Source: an uncultured Oscillospiraceae bacterium
GTDB taxonomy: Bacteria; Bacillota; Clostridia; Oscillospirales; Ruminococcaceae
Reading direction: 5' to 3'
DNA: 64,000 nucleotides
NCBI GenBank assembly: GCA_900542145.1
Contig: UQMF01000005.1
Location: 62,001 to 126,000 of the forward strand
In this document: positions 1 through 8,043 of the stretch, one piece after another
Layout of the letters: each line of letters starts with the position of its first letter
Position numbering within the stretch: the stretch's first letter is position 1
Notes under the pieces: model-generated
Databases searched by the model: none
What the model was told of the DNA's origin: nothing
What the model saw: the letters and a program-made list of their open reading frames with translations, nothing else
Program-made: the position numbers and the translations under genes

Positions 1-225
1 AAGATCAAGAACATGCTGGTCGAGAACCTTCGTATCCCCGCTGACGAGCTGGAGTACACCAGCGAGCTGTTCGGCGACGATATCGGACTTGACTCCATCG
101 ACTCCATCGAGATCATCGCAGGCATCGACAACCTGTTCGGTGTTCAGATGACCGGCGCTGCAAGAGAGAACTTCCAGACTATCGAGACCCTCACAAAGTT
201 CGTTGAGGAGCACATGGGAGAGTAA
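1..225 (+). CDS. Acyl carrier protein, 5' end outside window
   Basis: The reading frame is open from base 1, so the true start probably lies upstream; only the last 74 codons are visible. It is a small acidic four-helix protein with the GLDSIDSIEI motif of acyl carrier proteins. The serine codon at 94-96 is the predicted phosphopantetheine attachment site. It would carry the growing acyl or polyketide chain in the cytosol as a thioester. The gene ends 3 bp before the fused ketosynthase and belongs to the same operon as a ketoreductase, dehydratase and Sfp-type transferase. This makes a dedicated pathway carrier more likely than the housekeeping AcpP, but that is inference. Family assignment is firm. 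Confidence 0.9.
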   Translation, partial: KIKNMLVENLRIPADELEYTSELFGDDIGLDSIDSIEIIAGIDNLFGVQMTGAARENFQTIETLTKFVEEHMGE

Positions 226-228
226 TCA

Positions 229-2565
229 ATGGATAACAAGAACAGATGCGTTGTCACCGGTCTGGGACTCATCTGCGCCCTGGGCGATGGCACCGACAAG
301 TGCTGGAGCGCCGCAATAAACGGCGTGACAGGTATTCATGACGTAAAGACATTCAGCACCGAGGGCTGCTATGCTCACAAGGGCGCCGAGGTCGCTAAAA
401 GCTCCGAGCAGCTTTCCGGCGAGGACTACGACCGCAGCTCACTGCTGTGCATCAAGGCGGCAGGCGAGGCTCTCGCAGACGCCGGATATTCCGTGACCGC
501 TGAGAATTCCGACCGTATCGGCGTTATCGTCGGTAACTGCGTCGGCGGTGCGGCAAGCATTGACAAGTACTACACCGATGAGTTCAGGACCGGCTCCGCA
601 AAGGCTTCTGATATCCTCAGAATGCCGGCGGCTGCTATCGCTAACAACGTTGCAAAGCACTTCGGACTCAACGGCGCCACCGCGAACATCGTTAATGCGT
701 GCGCGGCTGGTACCATGAGCCTTTCCTACGCCTGCGACCTTATCCGCGCCGGAAAGGCTGACGCGTTTGTTGCCGGTGGTTCCGACAGCTTCTCTTCACT
801 GGCTTTCGCAGGATTCCACGCGCTCCACGCGCTGTCCGAGAATCCCTGCTCTCCGTTCAACCACAGCAACGGCATCACCCTCGGCGAGGGCGCTGGTATC
901 CTTATCGTTGAGAGCTACGAGCACGCTGTTGCACGCGGCGCGAAGATCTATTGTGAGATACTCGGCTCCGGCGTAAGCTCCGACGCGCACCACATCACCG
1001 CTCCCCGTCCCGACGGACAGGGTCAGATGAGCGCTATCCGCCGTGCTGTCAGGACCTCCGGCCTGGATTTCACCGACGTTGACTACATCAACGCGCACGG
1101 CACGGGCACTGCCAAGAACGACGAGGCGGAGTTCCTTTCCCTGCACACACTGTTCGACGAGAACAAGCATCTTTCCGTAAGCTCCACAAAGTCCATGACC
1201 GGACACTGTCTGGGCGCGGCTGGCTCCATTGAGGCTGTCCTGACCGTAAAGGCAGTGTGCGAGGACACAGTTCCCCCGACCATCGGATATTCCGATGAGG
1301 ATCTTGCAGTTCTTAAGGAGAAGGCAGGGGATATCGACTTCGTACCGAATACAAAGCACGAGAAGCCGGTGAATTTCGCGGTTTCCAATTCCTTTGCGTT
1401 CGGCGGCAACAATGCTTCTATTGTATTCGCAAAGAAGCCGCACGATATGCCCGACAACACAAATAACGAGAAGATCTACATCACCGGTATCGGCGAGGTA
1501 GTCGGCAATGCAGAGGAAGAGGGCAAGGGTATCCGCGCCTCCATTACCTCTGACGACTACAAGGAGCACGGAATCAAGATGGCGTTCTACCGCAAGCTCG
1601 ACAGATTCAGCCAGATTCAGCTGATAAGCGGCATGCGCGCGCTGGCTGACGGCAAGGTCACCATAGATGAGAGCAGCGAGAACGAGATCGGCATAGTTGT
1701 CGGTACTTCCGACGGCCCTATGACCGAGATCGTGGGATTCCAGAAGGCTGTAGTAGAGGGCGGCACCGCAAACGGCAGTGCGTTCTCCTTCCCGAACACC
1801 GTATACAATGCGGCTGGCGGATATTTCAGCATTTTCGCAGGAATCAAGGGCTATAACGTAACTGTTGCAAACAGCGTCCAGGCAGGACTTCAGAGTATCT
1901 GCTACGCTGCGGACGTACTGCACAACGGCACCGAGAACATCATGGTCGCAAGCGGTACTGACGAGAACACCGACGTTGACGCAGAGCTTTACGGAAAGCT
2001 CGGTCTGCTGGCTGAGAGCAAGCCGTATTCCCTGGATAAGTCCGGATTTGTTCTGGGCGAGGGTTCAGTTTCCCTCATTCTGGAGAAGGCTTCCTCTGCG
2101 GAGAAGCGCGGCGCTGAGAAGTACGCCGAGGTTGCCGGCTGCGCTATGACCCACCACGCGGTGGAATTCGGCACAGTTGCAGGCTCCGAGGACGCACTCG
2201 CCAAGGCAATCGAGCAGGCGTGTGCGGCTGCCGGGATTGCTCCTGCGGACATCGACGCAGTGAGCGGATTCGCTGACGGTCACAAATCCATCGACGAGAT
2301 GGAGCTTGCAGCCTACAAGAAGGTATTCGCAAAGGATATCCCGGTATTCGCTGTAAGGGAGAACATCGGCGAGGCAAGAGCGGCTGCGGCTTCAATGCAG
2401 GCTGCATACGCTGCGAAGGTGCTTTCCGGCAAGGCTGGAAACACTGTTAAGGCTTATGTTGGCGGCAAGGCTGCCGATGTGGACGTATCCGGATACAAGT
2501 ACGTCCTGGCGGCTGCATGGGGTGCCGGTGGTTCTTATTCCGCGGTAGTCCTCAAAAAGGCGTAA
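229..2565 (+). CDS. Fused beta-ketoacyl synthase: active KS followed by KS-beta/chain-length-factor-like domain
   Basis: 778 residues, about twice a normal FabF. Residues 1-405 form a complete ketosynthase with Cys158 (NACAAG), His290 (NAHGTGT), Lys321 and His326 (TGHCLGAAGS). Residues about 415-778 form a second thiolase-fold copy, ending in GAGGS. Its nucleophile position reads N548-S-V-Q-A-G, so Cys is replaced by Val with Gln next to it, and the NAHGTGT histidine is gone. Known type II polyketide and aryl-polyene systems use a separate KS and an inactive KS-beta (chain-length factor) with Gln in place of Cys; here both appear joined in one chain. Role inferred: decarboxylative Claisen condensation on the upstream ACP, with the second half setting chain length. 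Start ATG follows a GGGAGAG-like site. Confidence 0.85.
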   Translation: MDNKNRCVVTGLGLICALGDGTDKCWSAAINGVTGIHDVKTFSTEGCYAHKGAEVAKSSEQLSGEDYDRSSLLCIKAAGEALADAGYSVTAENSDRIGVIVGNCVGGAASIDKYYTDEFRTGSAKASDILRMPAAAIANNVAKHFGLNGATANIVNACAAGTMSLSYACDLIRAGKADAFVAGGSDSFSSLAFAGFHALHALSENPCSPFNHSNGITLGEGAGILIVESYEHAVARGAKIYCEILGSGVSSDAHHITAPRPDGQGQMSAIRRAVRTSGLDFTDVDYINAHGTGTAKNDEAEFLSLHTLFDENKHLSVSSTKSMTGHCLGAAGSIEAVLTVKAVCEDTVPPTIGYSDEDLAVLKEKAGDIDFVPNTKHEKPVNFAVSNSFAFGGNNASIVFAKKPHDMPDNTNNEKIYITGIGEVVGNAEEEGKGIRASITSDDYKEHGIKMAFYRKLDRFSQIQLISGMRALADGKVTIDESSENEIGIVVGTSDGPMTEIVGFQKAVVEGGTANGSAFSFPNTVYNAAGGYFSIFAGIKGYNVTVANSVQAGLQSICYAADVLHNGTENIMVASGTDENTDVDAELYGKLGLLAESKPYSLDKSGFVLGEGSVSLILEKASSAEKRGAEKYAEVAGCAMTHHAVEFGTVAGSEDALAKAIEQACAAAGIAPADIDAVSGFADGHKSIDEMELAAYKKVFAKDIPVFAVRENIGEARAAAASMQAAYAAKVLSGKAGNTVKAYVGGKAADVDVSGYKYVLAAAWGAGGSYSAVVLKKA

Positions 2566-2571
2566 TAATTC

Positions 2572-2604
2572 GAATTCGGAATTCGGAATGCGGAATCCGG
2601 AATT
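2572..2604 (+). repeat. Tandem GAATNCG heptamer repeat inside the operon
   Basis: Four full heptamers and a partial fifth (GAATTCG, GAATTCG, GAATGCG, GAATCCG, GAATT) follow the ketosynthase stop codon. They begin a roughly 130-bp non-coding element whose ends carry the 10-bp inverted repeat TCGGAATTCG (2576-2585) and CGAATTCCGA (2698-2707). Another inverted unit, GAATTCC, sits near 2650. A small hairpin, GGGAA-C-TTCCC, lies at 2677-2687. The element occupies the only sizeable gap (2566-2725) in an otherwise tightly packed operon and ends just before the ketoreductase ribosome-binding site. It resembles a small dispersed repeat; whether other copies exist cannot be told from this window. Confidence 0.7.
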
Positions 2605-2725
2605 GTGGTGTCGCTTCGCGATGGATACTGATTCGTGGGCAGACGCCTGAATTCCGTGTAACGTCGGCTTTGTACGGGGAACTTCCCGTGCATGCCCCGA
2701 ATTCCGATTTTTATAAGGAGGAAAA

Positions 2726-3460
2726 ATGGAGAAGGTCGCATTAGTTACCGGCGCTTCCCGTGGTATTGGCAAGGCGTGTGCCCTGCGGCTGGCGGAATGC
2801 GGTTACGATATAGTTGTGAACTACAACTCAAACGAGGCAAAGGCGCAGGAGGTAGTTTCTGCGATAGAGGCAAAGGGGCAGAAGGCTGTTGCCATCAAGG
2901 CGAACACCGCCGACCTCAAGGAAGTGCAGAACATGTTCCGCGAGGCTCACAAGGCGTTCGGCAGGCTTGACGTACTGGTCAACAACGCCGGCGTTGTTGA
3001 CGACGCATATCTGCTGATGATCAACGAGGATTCCCTCACACGCAGTCTGGACATCAACATCAAGGGTTATTTCCACTGCGCGCAGCAGGCTGCCCTCAAA
3101 ATGATGGGCAAGAAGCAGGGCGTTATCATCAATGTGTCCTCCGTAAGTTCCGTGCTTGCTGTCGAGGGACAGGGAGTATACAGCGCCACCAAGGGCGCGG
3201 TGAACTCCATGACCGCAACTCTCGCCAAGGAGCTTGCTCCCCGTGGTATCCGCGTGAATGCGGTTGCGCCTGGCTTCATCGAAACCGAAATGCTGGACGC
3301 TATCCCCGAGGACAAGAAAGAGGAATATCTCAAGGCTATCCCCATGCACAGACTGGGTACTGCCGCAGAGGTTGCTGACGTGGTTGCACAGCTGTGCTCC
3401 GATTCCTTCGCATATGTCACCGGTCAGGTGATAGTTCTTGATGGAGGTCTGAGCTTATGA
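2726..3460 (+). CDS. fabG: 3-oxoacyl-ACP reductase, SDR family (FabG-like)
   Basis: 244 residues, the usual FabG length. It has the Rossmann TGASRGIG motif at residues 8-15, NNAG at 86-89, and the catalytic Ser139, Tyr152 and Lys156 (YSATK). It would reduce the beta-keto group on ACP with NADPH. The start is ATG after AAGGAGGAAAA. Its last codons overlap the start of the dehydratase gene, so translation is probably coupled. Because it lies between the fused ketosynthase and a dehydratase, it probably serves this pathway; I cannot exclude that it is also the cell's housekeeping FabG. Confidence 0.9.
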   Translation: MEKVALVTGASRGIGKACALRLAECGYDIVVNYNSNEAKAQEVVSAIEAKGQKAVAIKANTADLKEVQNMFREAHKAFGRLDVLVNNAGVVDDAYLLMINEDSLTRSLDINIKGYFHCAQQAALKMMGKKQGVIINVSSVSSVLAVEGQGVYSATKGAVNSMTATLAKELAPRGIRVNAVAPGFIETEMLDAIPEDKKEEYLKAIPMHRLGTAAEVADVVAQLCSDSFAYVTGQVIVLDGGLSL

Positions 3461-3906
3461 TGAACCTGCTTGAAATCAACGAGCGCATTAAGCAGCGCCC
3501 CCCGTTCCAGATGATAGAGCGCGTGACCGAACTGGTTCCGAATGAATCCGCGAAGGGGATCAAGTGCGTTTCCGTCAACGAGCCGTACTTCATGGGGCAT
3601 TTCCCCGGCGCCCCAATCATGCCGGGAGTCCTGCTGATCGAGAGCGCTGCGCAGCTTTGCAGCCTGGTCATCGCCCCCGAGGGAGCAGCCCAGGACGACA
3701 ACAAGATGTACGTCCTGCTAAAGGTCAAGGACTTCAAATTCCTGCGCCCGGTTATCCCCGGTGACAGGCTGGAGATCGAGGTCAAGGCGGTCATGATATC
3801 CGCCGCGGCTGCGGAATTCTCCGCGGTTATCTCCTGCGACGGTGCTGTCAAGGCAAAGGGCAGCATGCTGTTCACCGCTATGGACAAGAATGCAATCTAT
3901 GGCTGA
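3457..3906 (+). CDS. 3-hydroxyacyl-ACP dehydratase (FabZ-like hotdog fold)
   Basis: 149 residues. The FabZ/FabA signature GHFPGAPIMPGVLLIES is present, with catalytic His48 and Glu62. It would remove water from beta-hydroxyacyl-ACP to give the trans-2-enoyl-ACP. The ATG overlaps the ketoreductase stop as ATGA; a second ATG three bases later is equally possible, and a GGAGG lies at the end of the upstream gene. With no enoyl reductase in the visible operon, the double bonds formed here may be kept, giving a polyene-type chain (inference). Confidence 0.9.
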   Translation: MMNLLEINERIKQRPPFQMIERVTELVPNESAKGIKCVSVNEPYFMGHFPGAPIMPGVLLIESAAQLCSLVIAPEGAAQDDNKMYVLLKVKDFKFLRPVIPGDRLEIEVKAVMISAAAAEFSAVISCDGAVKAKGSMLFTAMDKNAIYG

Positions 3907-4537
3907 GCTTAAATACGATTTTACTGCGTGTATCGTGTCCGGCGGCTCAGAGCTGCTGACGCGGATAAACTCCGCCCGGGCGGAATATTCCGGCATGAGC
4001 GGGGATTACTTCGACTACATCTCCGGAAAATACGGCAAGCCGACGTTCACCCAGAGCGCCTGTGGATTCATCCTGCTGGATAATCTGCTGAAGAAGAACG
4101 GCGTTGACCGCAGGAGCCTTGAGATCGTGCGGAATCCCAGCGGAAGACCCTGCGTGATTAACCGCCAGGACGTTGACATCAGCGTGTCGCACTCCGAGGG
4201 CGCGGCGCTGGTATGCCTGGCGCTGGGACCTGACGCCGAGGTCGGGGTGGATATCCAGCGCGTGCGGAACTACACCAACGAGCACATGGAGCGGCTCGCC
4301 CGGTCTTTCATGGACGAGGCGGAGCTGACTGGGTTCCTCATCAGCAAGGACCGGGAGCGGTATTTCTACACCGCCTGGACGCGCCGCGAAGCGCTTTACA
4401 AGCGCAGCGGAAGCTATCACGGACTTAACGGCAAGCCCGAAACCATCAGGATACACGGGGAATTCATTACTGGCACCATCACCGCCTGCGGAAATCTGTA
4501 TTACTACAGCATAAGCCTGCCGGAAGATGATGATTAA
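3899..4537 (+). CDS. 4'-phosphopantetheinyl transferase, Sfp type
   Basis: 212 residues with the two Mg/CoA-binding signatures of the family: VGVDIQ (Asp118) and WTRREALYK (residues 160-168, Glu164, Lys168). The second is usually W-x-x-K-E-A; here the Lys is Arg. It would transfer phosphopantetheine from CoA to the operon's carrier protein. I chose the ATG at 3899, which overlaps the dehydratase gene by 8 bases, over an upstream in-frame ATG at 3842 that would encode a basic, Cys-rich extension unlike the family. A dedicated transferase in the operon supports a secondary-metabolism role for the pathway. Confidence 0.88.
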   Translation: MAELKYDFTACIVSGGSELLTRINSARAEYSGMSGDYFDYISGKYGKPTFTQSACGFILLDNLLKKNGVDRRSLEIVRNPSGRPCVINRQDVDISVSHSEGAALVCLALGPDAEVGVDIQRVRNYTNEHMERLARSFMDEAELTGFLISKDRERYFYTAWTRREALYKRSGSYHGLNGKPETIRIHGEFITGTITACGNLYYYSISLPEDDD

Positions 4538-4546
4538 GGAGAACAA

Positions 4547-5254
4547 ATGAGAGTATTAGTACTTAACGGAAGTCCCAAAGCGGAGCGCAGCAACACACTG
4601 AATATCACCAGGGCGTTCCTGAAGGGATTCCCGGAGGGAACCGAGGTCGAGCAGGTGAACCTCTATAAAAAGGACATCAAGCCCTGCTGCGGCTGCTTTT
4701 CCTGCTGGAGCCGCACTCCCGGAAGCTGCGTGCTGAAAGACGACATGCAGGATATCTACGAGAAGATCAGGGCTGCGGATATCGTTATCGAGAGCTTTCC
4801 GCTGTATTTCTTCGGAATGCCCTCCCAGATGAAGGCGATGACCGACCGCTGTCTTCCGTTCATGCTGCCGTACATGGGCAACCTTGTGGAGGATAAGAAC
4901 GCAAGCTTCCATGAGCTTCGTGATGAATCCATGCACGACAAGCGCCTGGTGGTTATAACCACCTGCGGTTACGTTGACGCAAAGCCGATGTATCCGGCGC
5001 TGCTGAAGCAGCTTGACCTCATCGCCGGCGACGGTCACTACACCGCGATACTGTGCCCCGAGGGCGAGCTTTTCATCGCGGAGAAGGCAAAGCGTCAGCG
5101 CGAGGGCTACCTGGCGGAGATCACGAAAGCAGGCGCAGAGTTCGCGCAGAACAGGGCGCTCTCCGATGAAACAAAGCAGCGTATCGCAAAGCCGATTCTC
5201 TCTCCGAAGGGATTCGAAACGATCACCCTGGCTCACTGGGAAATGAACAAGTAA
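4547..5254 (+). CDS. Flavodoxin-fold NAD(P)H-dependent FMN reductase family protein
   Basis: 235 residues. The N-terminus MRVLVLNGSPK is the phosphate-binding start of the NADPH-dependent FMN reductase/flavodoxin-like family. A cysteine cluster follows (Cys47, Cys48, Cys50, Cys53, Cys61), as in clostridial 'iron-sulfur flavoprotein' relatives. It would bind FMN and move electrons in the cytosol; the substrate is unknown. It lies 9 bp after the phosphopantetheinyl transferase and is the last gene before a terminator, so it is probably co-transcribed with the biosynthetic genes. A role in tailoring the product is possible but unproven. Confidence 0.75.
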   Translation: MRVLVLNGSPKAERSNTLNITRAFLKGFPEGTEVEQVNLYKKDIKPCCGCFSCWSRTPGSCVLKDDMQDIYEKIRAADIVIESFPLYFFGMPSQMKAMTDRCLPFMLPYMGNLVEDKNASFHELRDESMHDKRLVVITTCGYVDAKPMYPALLKQLDLIAGDGHYTAILCPEGELFIAEKAKRQREGYLAEITKAGAEFAQNRALSDETKQRIAKPILSPKGFETITLAHWEMNK

Positions 5255-5261
5255 TATACAG

Positions 5262-5293
5262 GCTGCCGTACATCAGTGCGGCAGTCATTTTTT
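5262..5293 (+). terminator. Intrinsic terminator of the biosynthetic operon
   Basis: CTGCCG (5263-5268) pairs with CGGCAG (5279-5284), followed by TCATTTTTT. It lies just after the FMN reductase stop codon. Confidence 0.75.
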
Positions 5294-5303
5294 CAATGCA
5301 ATA

Positions 5304-5334
5304 AAAAATCCCTGCCGCGCTGGCAGGGATTTTC
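5304..5334 (-). terminator. Terminator of the UPF0210/ACT operon
   Basis: AATCCCTGCC (5307-5316) and GGCAGGGATT (5322-5331) form a 10-bp stem with flanking A and T runs, so it can act in both directions. It lies between the convergent plus and minus genes. Confidence 0.8.
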
Positions 5335-5348
5335 TATAGCTGTGTAAA

Positions 5349-6704
5349 TCAGTTCTTTAAGCTCTGGAGTGGAGCAGGAATACGTCCGCCGCGGCTGATG
5401 AACTTGCTTGCGGAGTACTTGCTTACCGGCATAACGGGAGCGCTTCCGAAAAGTCCGCCGAACTCGACCATCTCGCCTTCCTTCTTTCCGATGGCAGGAA
5501 TTACACGGACTGCGGTGGTCTTGCTGTTAACCATACCGATAGCAGCTTCGTCCGCGATGATAGCTGAAATGGTGTCCGCAGGAGTATCACCGGGAATTGC
5601 GATCATATCCAGACCAACGGAGCATACCGCGGTCATAGCTTCGAGCTTCTCAAGACCGAGGGAGCCCTTTACTGCGGCGTCGATCATGCCGGCGTCCTCA
5701 GATACGGGAATGAATGCGCCGGAGAGTCCGCCGACGTGGGAGGAAGCCATTACGCCGCCCTTCTTGACTGCGTCGTTGAGCATTGCGAGGCATGCGGTGG
5801 TGCCGTGGCAACCGCAGCTCTCCAGACCGATCTCCTCAAGGATATGGGCAACGGAGTCGCCCACGGCAGGAGTAGGAGCCAGGGAGAGGTCAACGATACC
5901 GAACGGAACGCCGAGCCTTGCGGAAGCTTCGTTGCCGACCAGCTGACCCATACGGGTGATTTTGAATGCAGTTTTCTTGATAACATCGGCGATCTCGCTG
6001 ATGTTTGCCTCGGGGTGCTTGCGGAGTGCCGCGCGTACAACACCAGGACCGGAAACTCCGACATTGATCTCGCAGTCGTATTCGCCCACGCCGTGGAATG
6101 CGCCTGCCATGAAGGGGTTATCCTCAACGGCATTGCAGAATACAACGATCTTTGCCGCGCCGAAGTAGCTGTTGTCCTTGGTTGCCTCAGCGGCGTCGCG
6201 GATAACCTGACCCATCATTGCAACTGCGTCCATGTTGATACCTGCACGGGTGGAGCCGATGTTTACGGAAGAACATACGTTGCTTGTTTCGGCAAGCGCT
6301 TCCGGAATGGACTGGATAAGTTCCAGGTCGCCGGCGGAGAATCCCTTGTGGACGAGCGCAGAGTAACCGCCGAGGTAGTTTACGCCGGTGCCGTCAGCCG
6401 CGCGCTGGAGCGCCTTTGCGAACTTCACGGGGCTGCCCTTGCACGCCGCGGATACCATTGCGATAGGTGTAACGGAGATACGCTTGTTGACTATCGGGAT
6501 ACCGTACTGCTTTTCGATATCCTCGCCGGTCTTTACAAGGTTCTCTGCCTTGCGCATGATCTTGTCATAGACCTTGTCGCACGCCTTGTCGATGTCGCTG
6601 TCGATACAGTCGAGAAGTGAAATACCCATTGTGATGGTGCGGATATCCAGATTCTCATCCTGTATCATCTTTATCGTTTCTAAAATATCGCTTGAATTCA
6701 GCAT
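5349..6704 (-). CDS. UPF0210 (PFL family) protein
   Basis: 451 residues, full family length. It matches the UPF0210/DUF711 family, which has a pyruvate-formate-lyase-like fold but no established reaction. Recognisable stretches are the N-terminal ETIKMI segment, VNIGSTRAGINMDAV, GCHGTTACLAMLNDAVKKG and a conserved Gly-rich C-terminus. No signal peptide or membrane segment is seen, so it is cytosolic. It starts 18 bp after the ACT-domain gene, with AAGGAG 11 bases before the ATG. The pairing with a small ACT protein is conserved in Firmicutes and suggests amino-acid-related control (inference). Confidence 0.9.
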   Translation of the reverse strand: MLNSSDILETIKMIQDENLDIRTITMGISLLDCIDSDIDKACDKVYDKIMRKAENLVKTGEDIEKQYGIPIVNKRISVTPIAMVSAACKGSPVKFAKALQRAADGTGVNYLGGYSALVHKGFSAGDLELIQSIPEALAETSNVCSSVNIGSTRAGINMDAVAMMGQVIRDAAEATKDNSYFGAAKIVVFCNAVEDNPFMAGAFHGVGEYDCEINVGVSGPGVVRAALRKHPEANISEIADVIKKTAFKITRMGQLVGNEASARLGVPFGIVDLSLAPTPAVGDSVAHILEEIGLESCGCHGTTACLAMLNDAVKKGGVMASSHVGGLSGAFIPVSEDAGMIDAAVKGSLGLEKLEAMTAVCSVGLDMIAIPGDTPADTISAIIADEAAIGMVNSKTTAVRVIPAIGKKEGEMVEFGGLFGSAPVMPVSKYSASKFISRGGRIPAPLQSLKN

Positions 6705-6722
6705 TTGTCGGTGTTCTCCTTA

Positions 6723-6992
6723 TCAGATTCTGTGCATTGCGTTGAAGATATCCTCGTGCATAACGTGCACCTGAAGTCCCATATCGCTGCCTGCCTTTGT
6801 CAGCTTGTCTGCAAAATCGATGTAGTCGATGTTCAGCTTGGAGATCTCGATCATCATTGTCATTGCGAACAGATCCTGCATGATGGTCTGGGTAACGTCC
6901 ATGACGTTTGCGTTGTGCTCAGCACAGATACCGCTGACCTTTGCCAGAATGCCTACCGTGTCCTTACCGATAACAGCTACTACTGCTCTCAT
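6723..6992 (-). CDS. Small ACT-domain protein (UPF0237 family)
   Basis: 89 residues made of one ACT domain: MRAVVAVIGKDTVGI leads into a predicted beta-alpha-beta-beta-alpha-beta fold, with NANVMDVTQTIM in the middle. ACT domains bind amino acids or similar small ligands and act as regulators. I chose the ATG at 6992, preceded by a perfect AGGAGG with 5-base spacing, over an in-frame start 16 codons upstream that has no such site. It is the first gene of a two-gene operon with UPF0210. Confidence 0.88.
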   Translation of the reverse strand: MRAVVAVIGKDTVGILAKVSGICAEHNANVMDVTQTIMQDLFAMTMMIEISKLNIDYIDFADKLTKAGSDMGLQVHVMHEDIFNAMHRI

Positions 6993-7066
6993 TATGTCCT
7001 CCTGTTCTGCGGTCAATATGTATAAAATTATCAGCCGCAAGCCTTGTTTTTTTATCTTTCTTATCT

Positions 7067-7095
7067 ATTATACTAAAAAAAACTGAAAAAGTAAA
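7067..7095 (-). promoter_or_regulatory. Promoter of the ACT/UPF0210 operon
   Basis: On the minus strand, TTTACT (7090-7095), a 17-base spacer and TATAAT (7067-7072) precede the ACT gene by about 75 bases. Confidence 0.6.
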
Positions 7096-7103
7096 TGTAT
7101 TCA

Positions 7104-7132
7104 TAGACAAATTTAAAATTTTGTGATAAAAT
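7104..7132 (+). promoter_or_regulatory. Promoter of the PHP-to-RecG gene run
   Basis: TAGACA (7104-7109), 17-base spacer, TAAAAT (7127-7132). It lies back to back with the minus-strand promoter and about 70 bases before the PHP gene. Confidence 0.5.
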
Positions 7133-7201
7133 AATAAAAAAGACATCTGAAAGACAGATATTCTGGTTAATTTTTCAGACAGGACAAAAGAAGGTAAATA
7201 A

Positions 7202-8026
7202 ATGGAAACAGAAGAGATCCGCCCTATTCCGGCGGATATCCATAATCACTCCATACTTTCGCCGGACGGCTGCGACGAGCCGATGAAGATGGCGGAGCGA
7301 GCCTGCGGGCTGGGAATAAAACACTATGCGCTGACGGATCATATCGAAAACGAGAAGCTGGACAGCTGGGACTACGCCGGGGCAATGGCGAAGTCCTACG
7401 GGGTGTTCCTTGAGATAAGGGAGCGCTTTGCAGGGCGCATGGAGGTTTATTACGGCGCGGAGCTTGGACAGGCGCTCTACGACCTGCCCCAGGCGGAAAG
7501 AATCCTGGCGGAGCACGACTACGACTTTGTCCTCGGCTCCACCCACCGCACCCGTACTTACCCCAGGTTAGACAGAGTACCCGACAGCGACGAGGACAGA
7601 TACCGCTGCCTGGACGAATACTTCGAGGAGGAGCTTCGCCTGGCGGAATGGGGGAAATTCTGCTCCCTGTCGCACCTGACGTTCCCACTGCGCTTCATCA
7701 GCGGCGATGTGGGCGGCGCCGAGGTAGATATGACGCGTTACAGCGCAATAATCGACAAGATACTGGAAACGATAATACGGCAGGGTATCGCGCTGGAGGT
7801 GAACTCCGCCGGTATCCGCAAGGGACTTCACGTTCCCATGCCGTCCGTGGAGTACGTCAAGCGTTACTTCGACAAGGGCGGACGCATGGTGACGGTCGGC
7901 TCCGACGCGCACCGCGTGGCTGACGTCGGCGCGGATATCCCGGAATGCCTGGATATGCTGAGGGATATCGGATTCGGCGAAATATGCGTTTTCAGAAAGA
8001 AACAGCCCATTTTCATAACTATCTGA
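7202..8026 (+). CDS. PHP-domain phosphatase, histidinol-phosphatase-like
   Basis: 274 residues with PHP metal-binding motifs: DIHNHSILSPDG near the N-terminus, ALTDHIE, GSTHRT, EVNSAG and GSDAHRVADVGAD at the C-terminus. This matches the HisK-type histidinol-phosphate phosphatase subfamily, which removes phosphate in histidine synthesis. No other his genes are nearby, so the true substrate is uncertain. The following gene, an Lrp-type regulator, starts 17 bp downstream, suggesting co-transcription. Confidence 0.8.
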   Translation: METEEIRPIPADIHNHSILSPDGCDEPMKMAERACGLGIKHYALTDHIENEKLDSWDYAGAMAKSYGVFLEIRERFAGRMEVYYGAELGQALYDLPQAERILAEHDYDFVLGSTHRTRTYPRLDRVPDSDEDRYRCLDEYFEEELRLAEWGKFCSLSHLTFPLRFISGDVGGAEVDMTRYSAIIDKILETIIRQGIALEVNSAGIRKGLHVPMPSVEYVKRYFDKGGRMVTVGSDAHRVADVGADIPECLDMLRDIGFGEICVFRKKQPIFITI

Positions 8027-8043
8027 CACAGGAGGATAATGCA

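Noticed and set aside
796..1923. Minus-strand ORF of 375 codons opposite the fused ketosynthase
   Set aside because: The plus-strand gene is clear; GC-rich third positions create long antisense frames throughout this genome.
2517..2744. Plus-strand ORF of 75 codons across the ketosynthase-ketoreductase gap
   Set aside because: Its protein contains the IRNSECGIRNC pattern that simply translates the GAATNCG heptamers; it overlaps the ketosynthase end and the ketoreductase start.
4556..5236. Minus-strand ORF of 226 codons opposite the FMN reductase
   Set aside because: It is the shadow of a well-supported plus-strand gene, has no ribosome-binding site and resembles no family.
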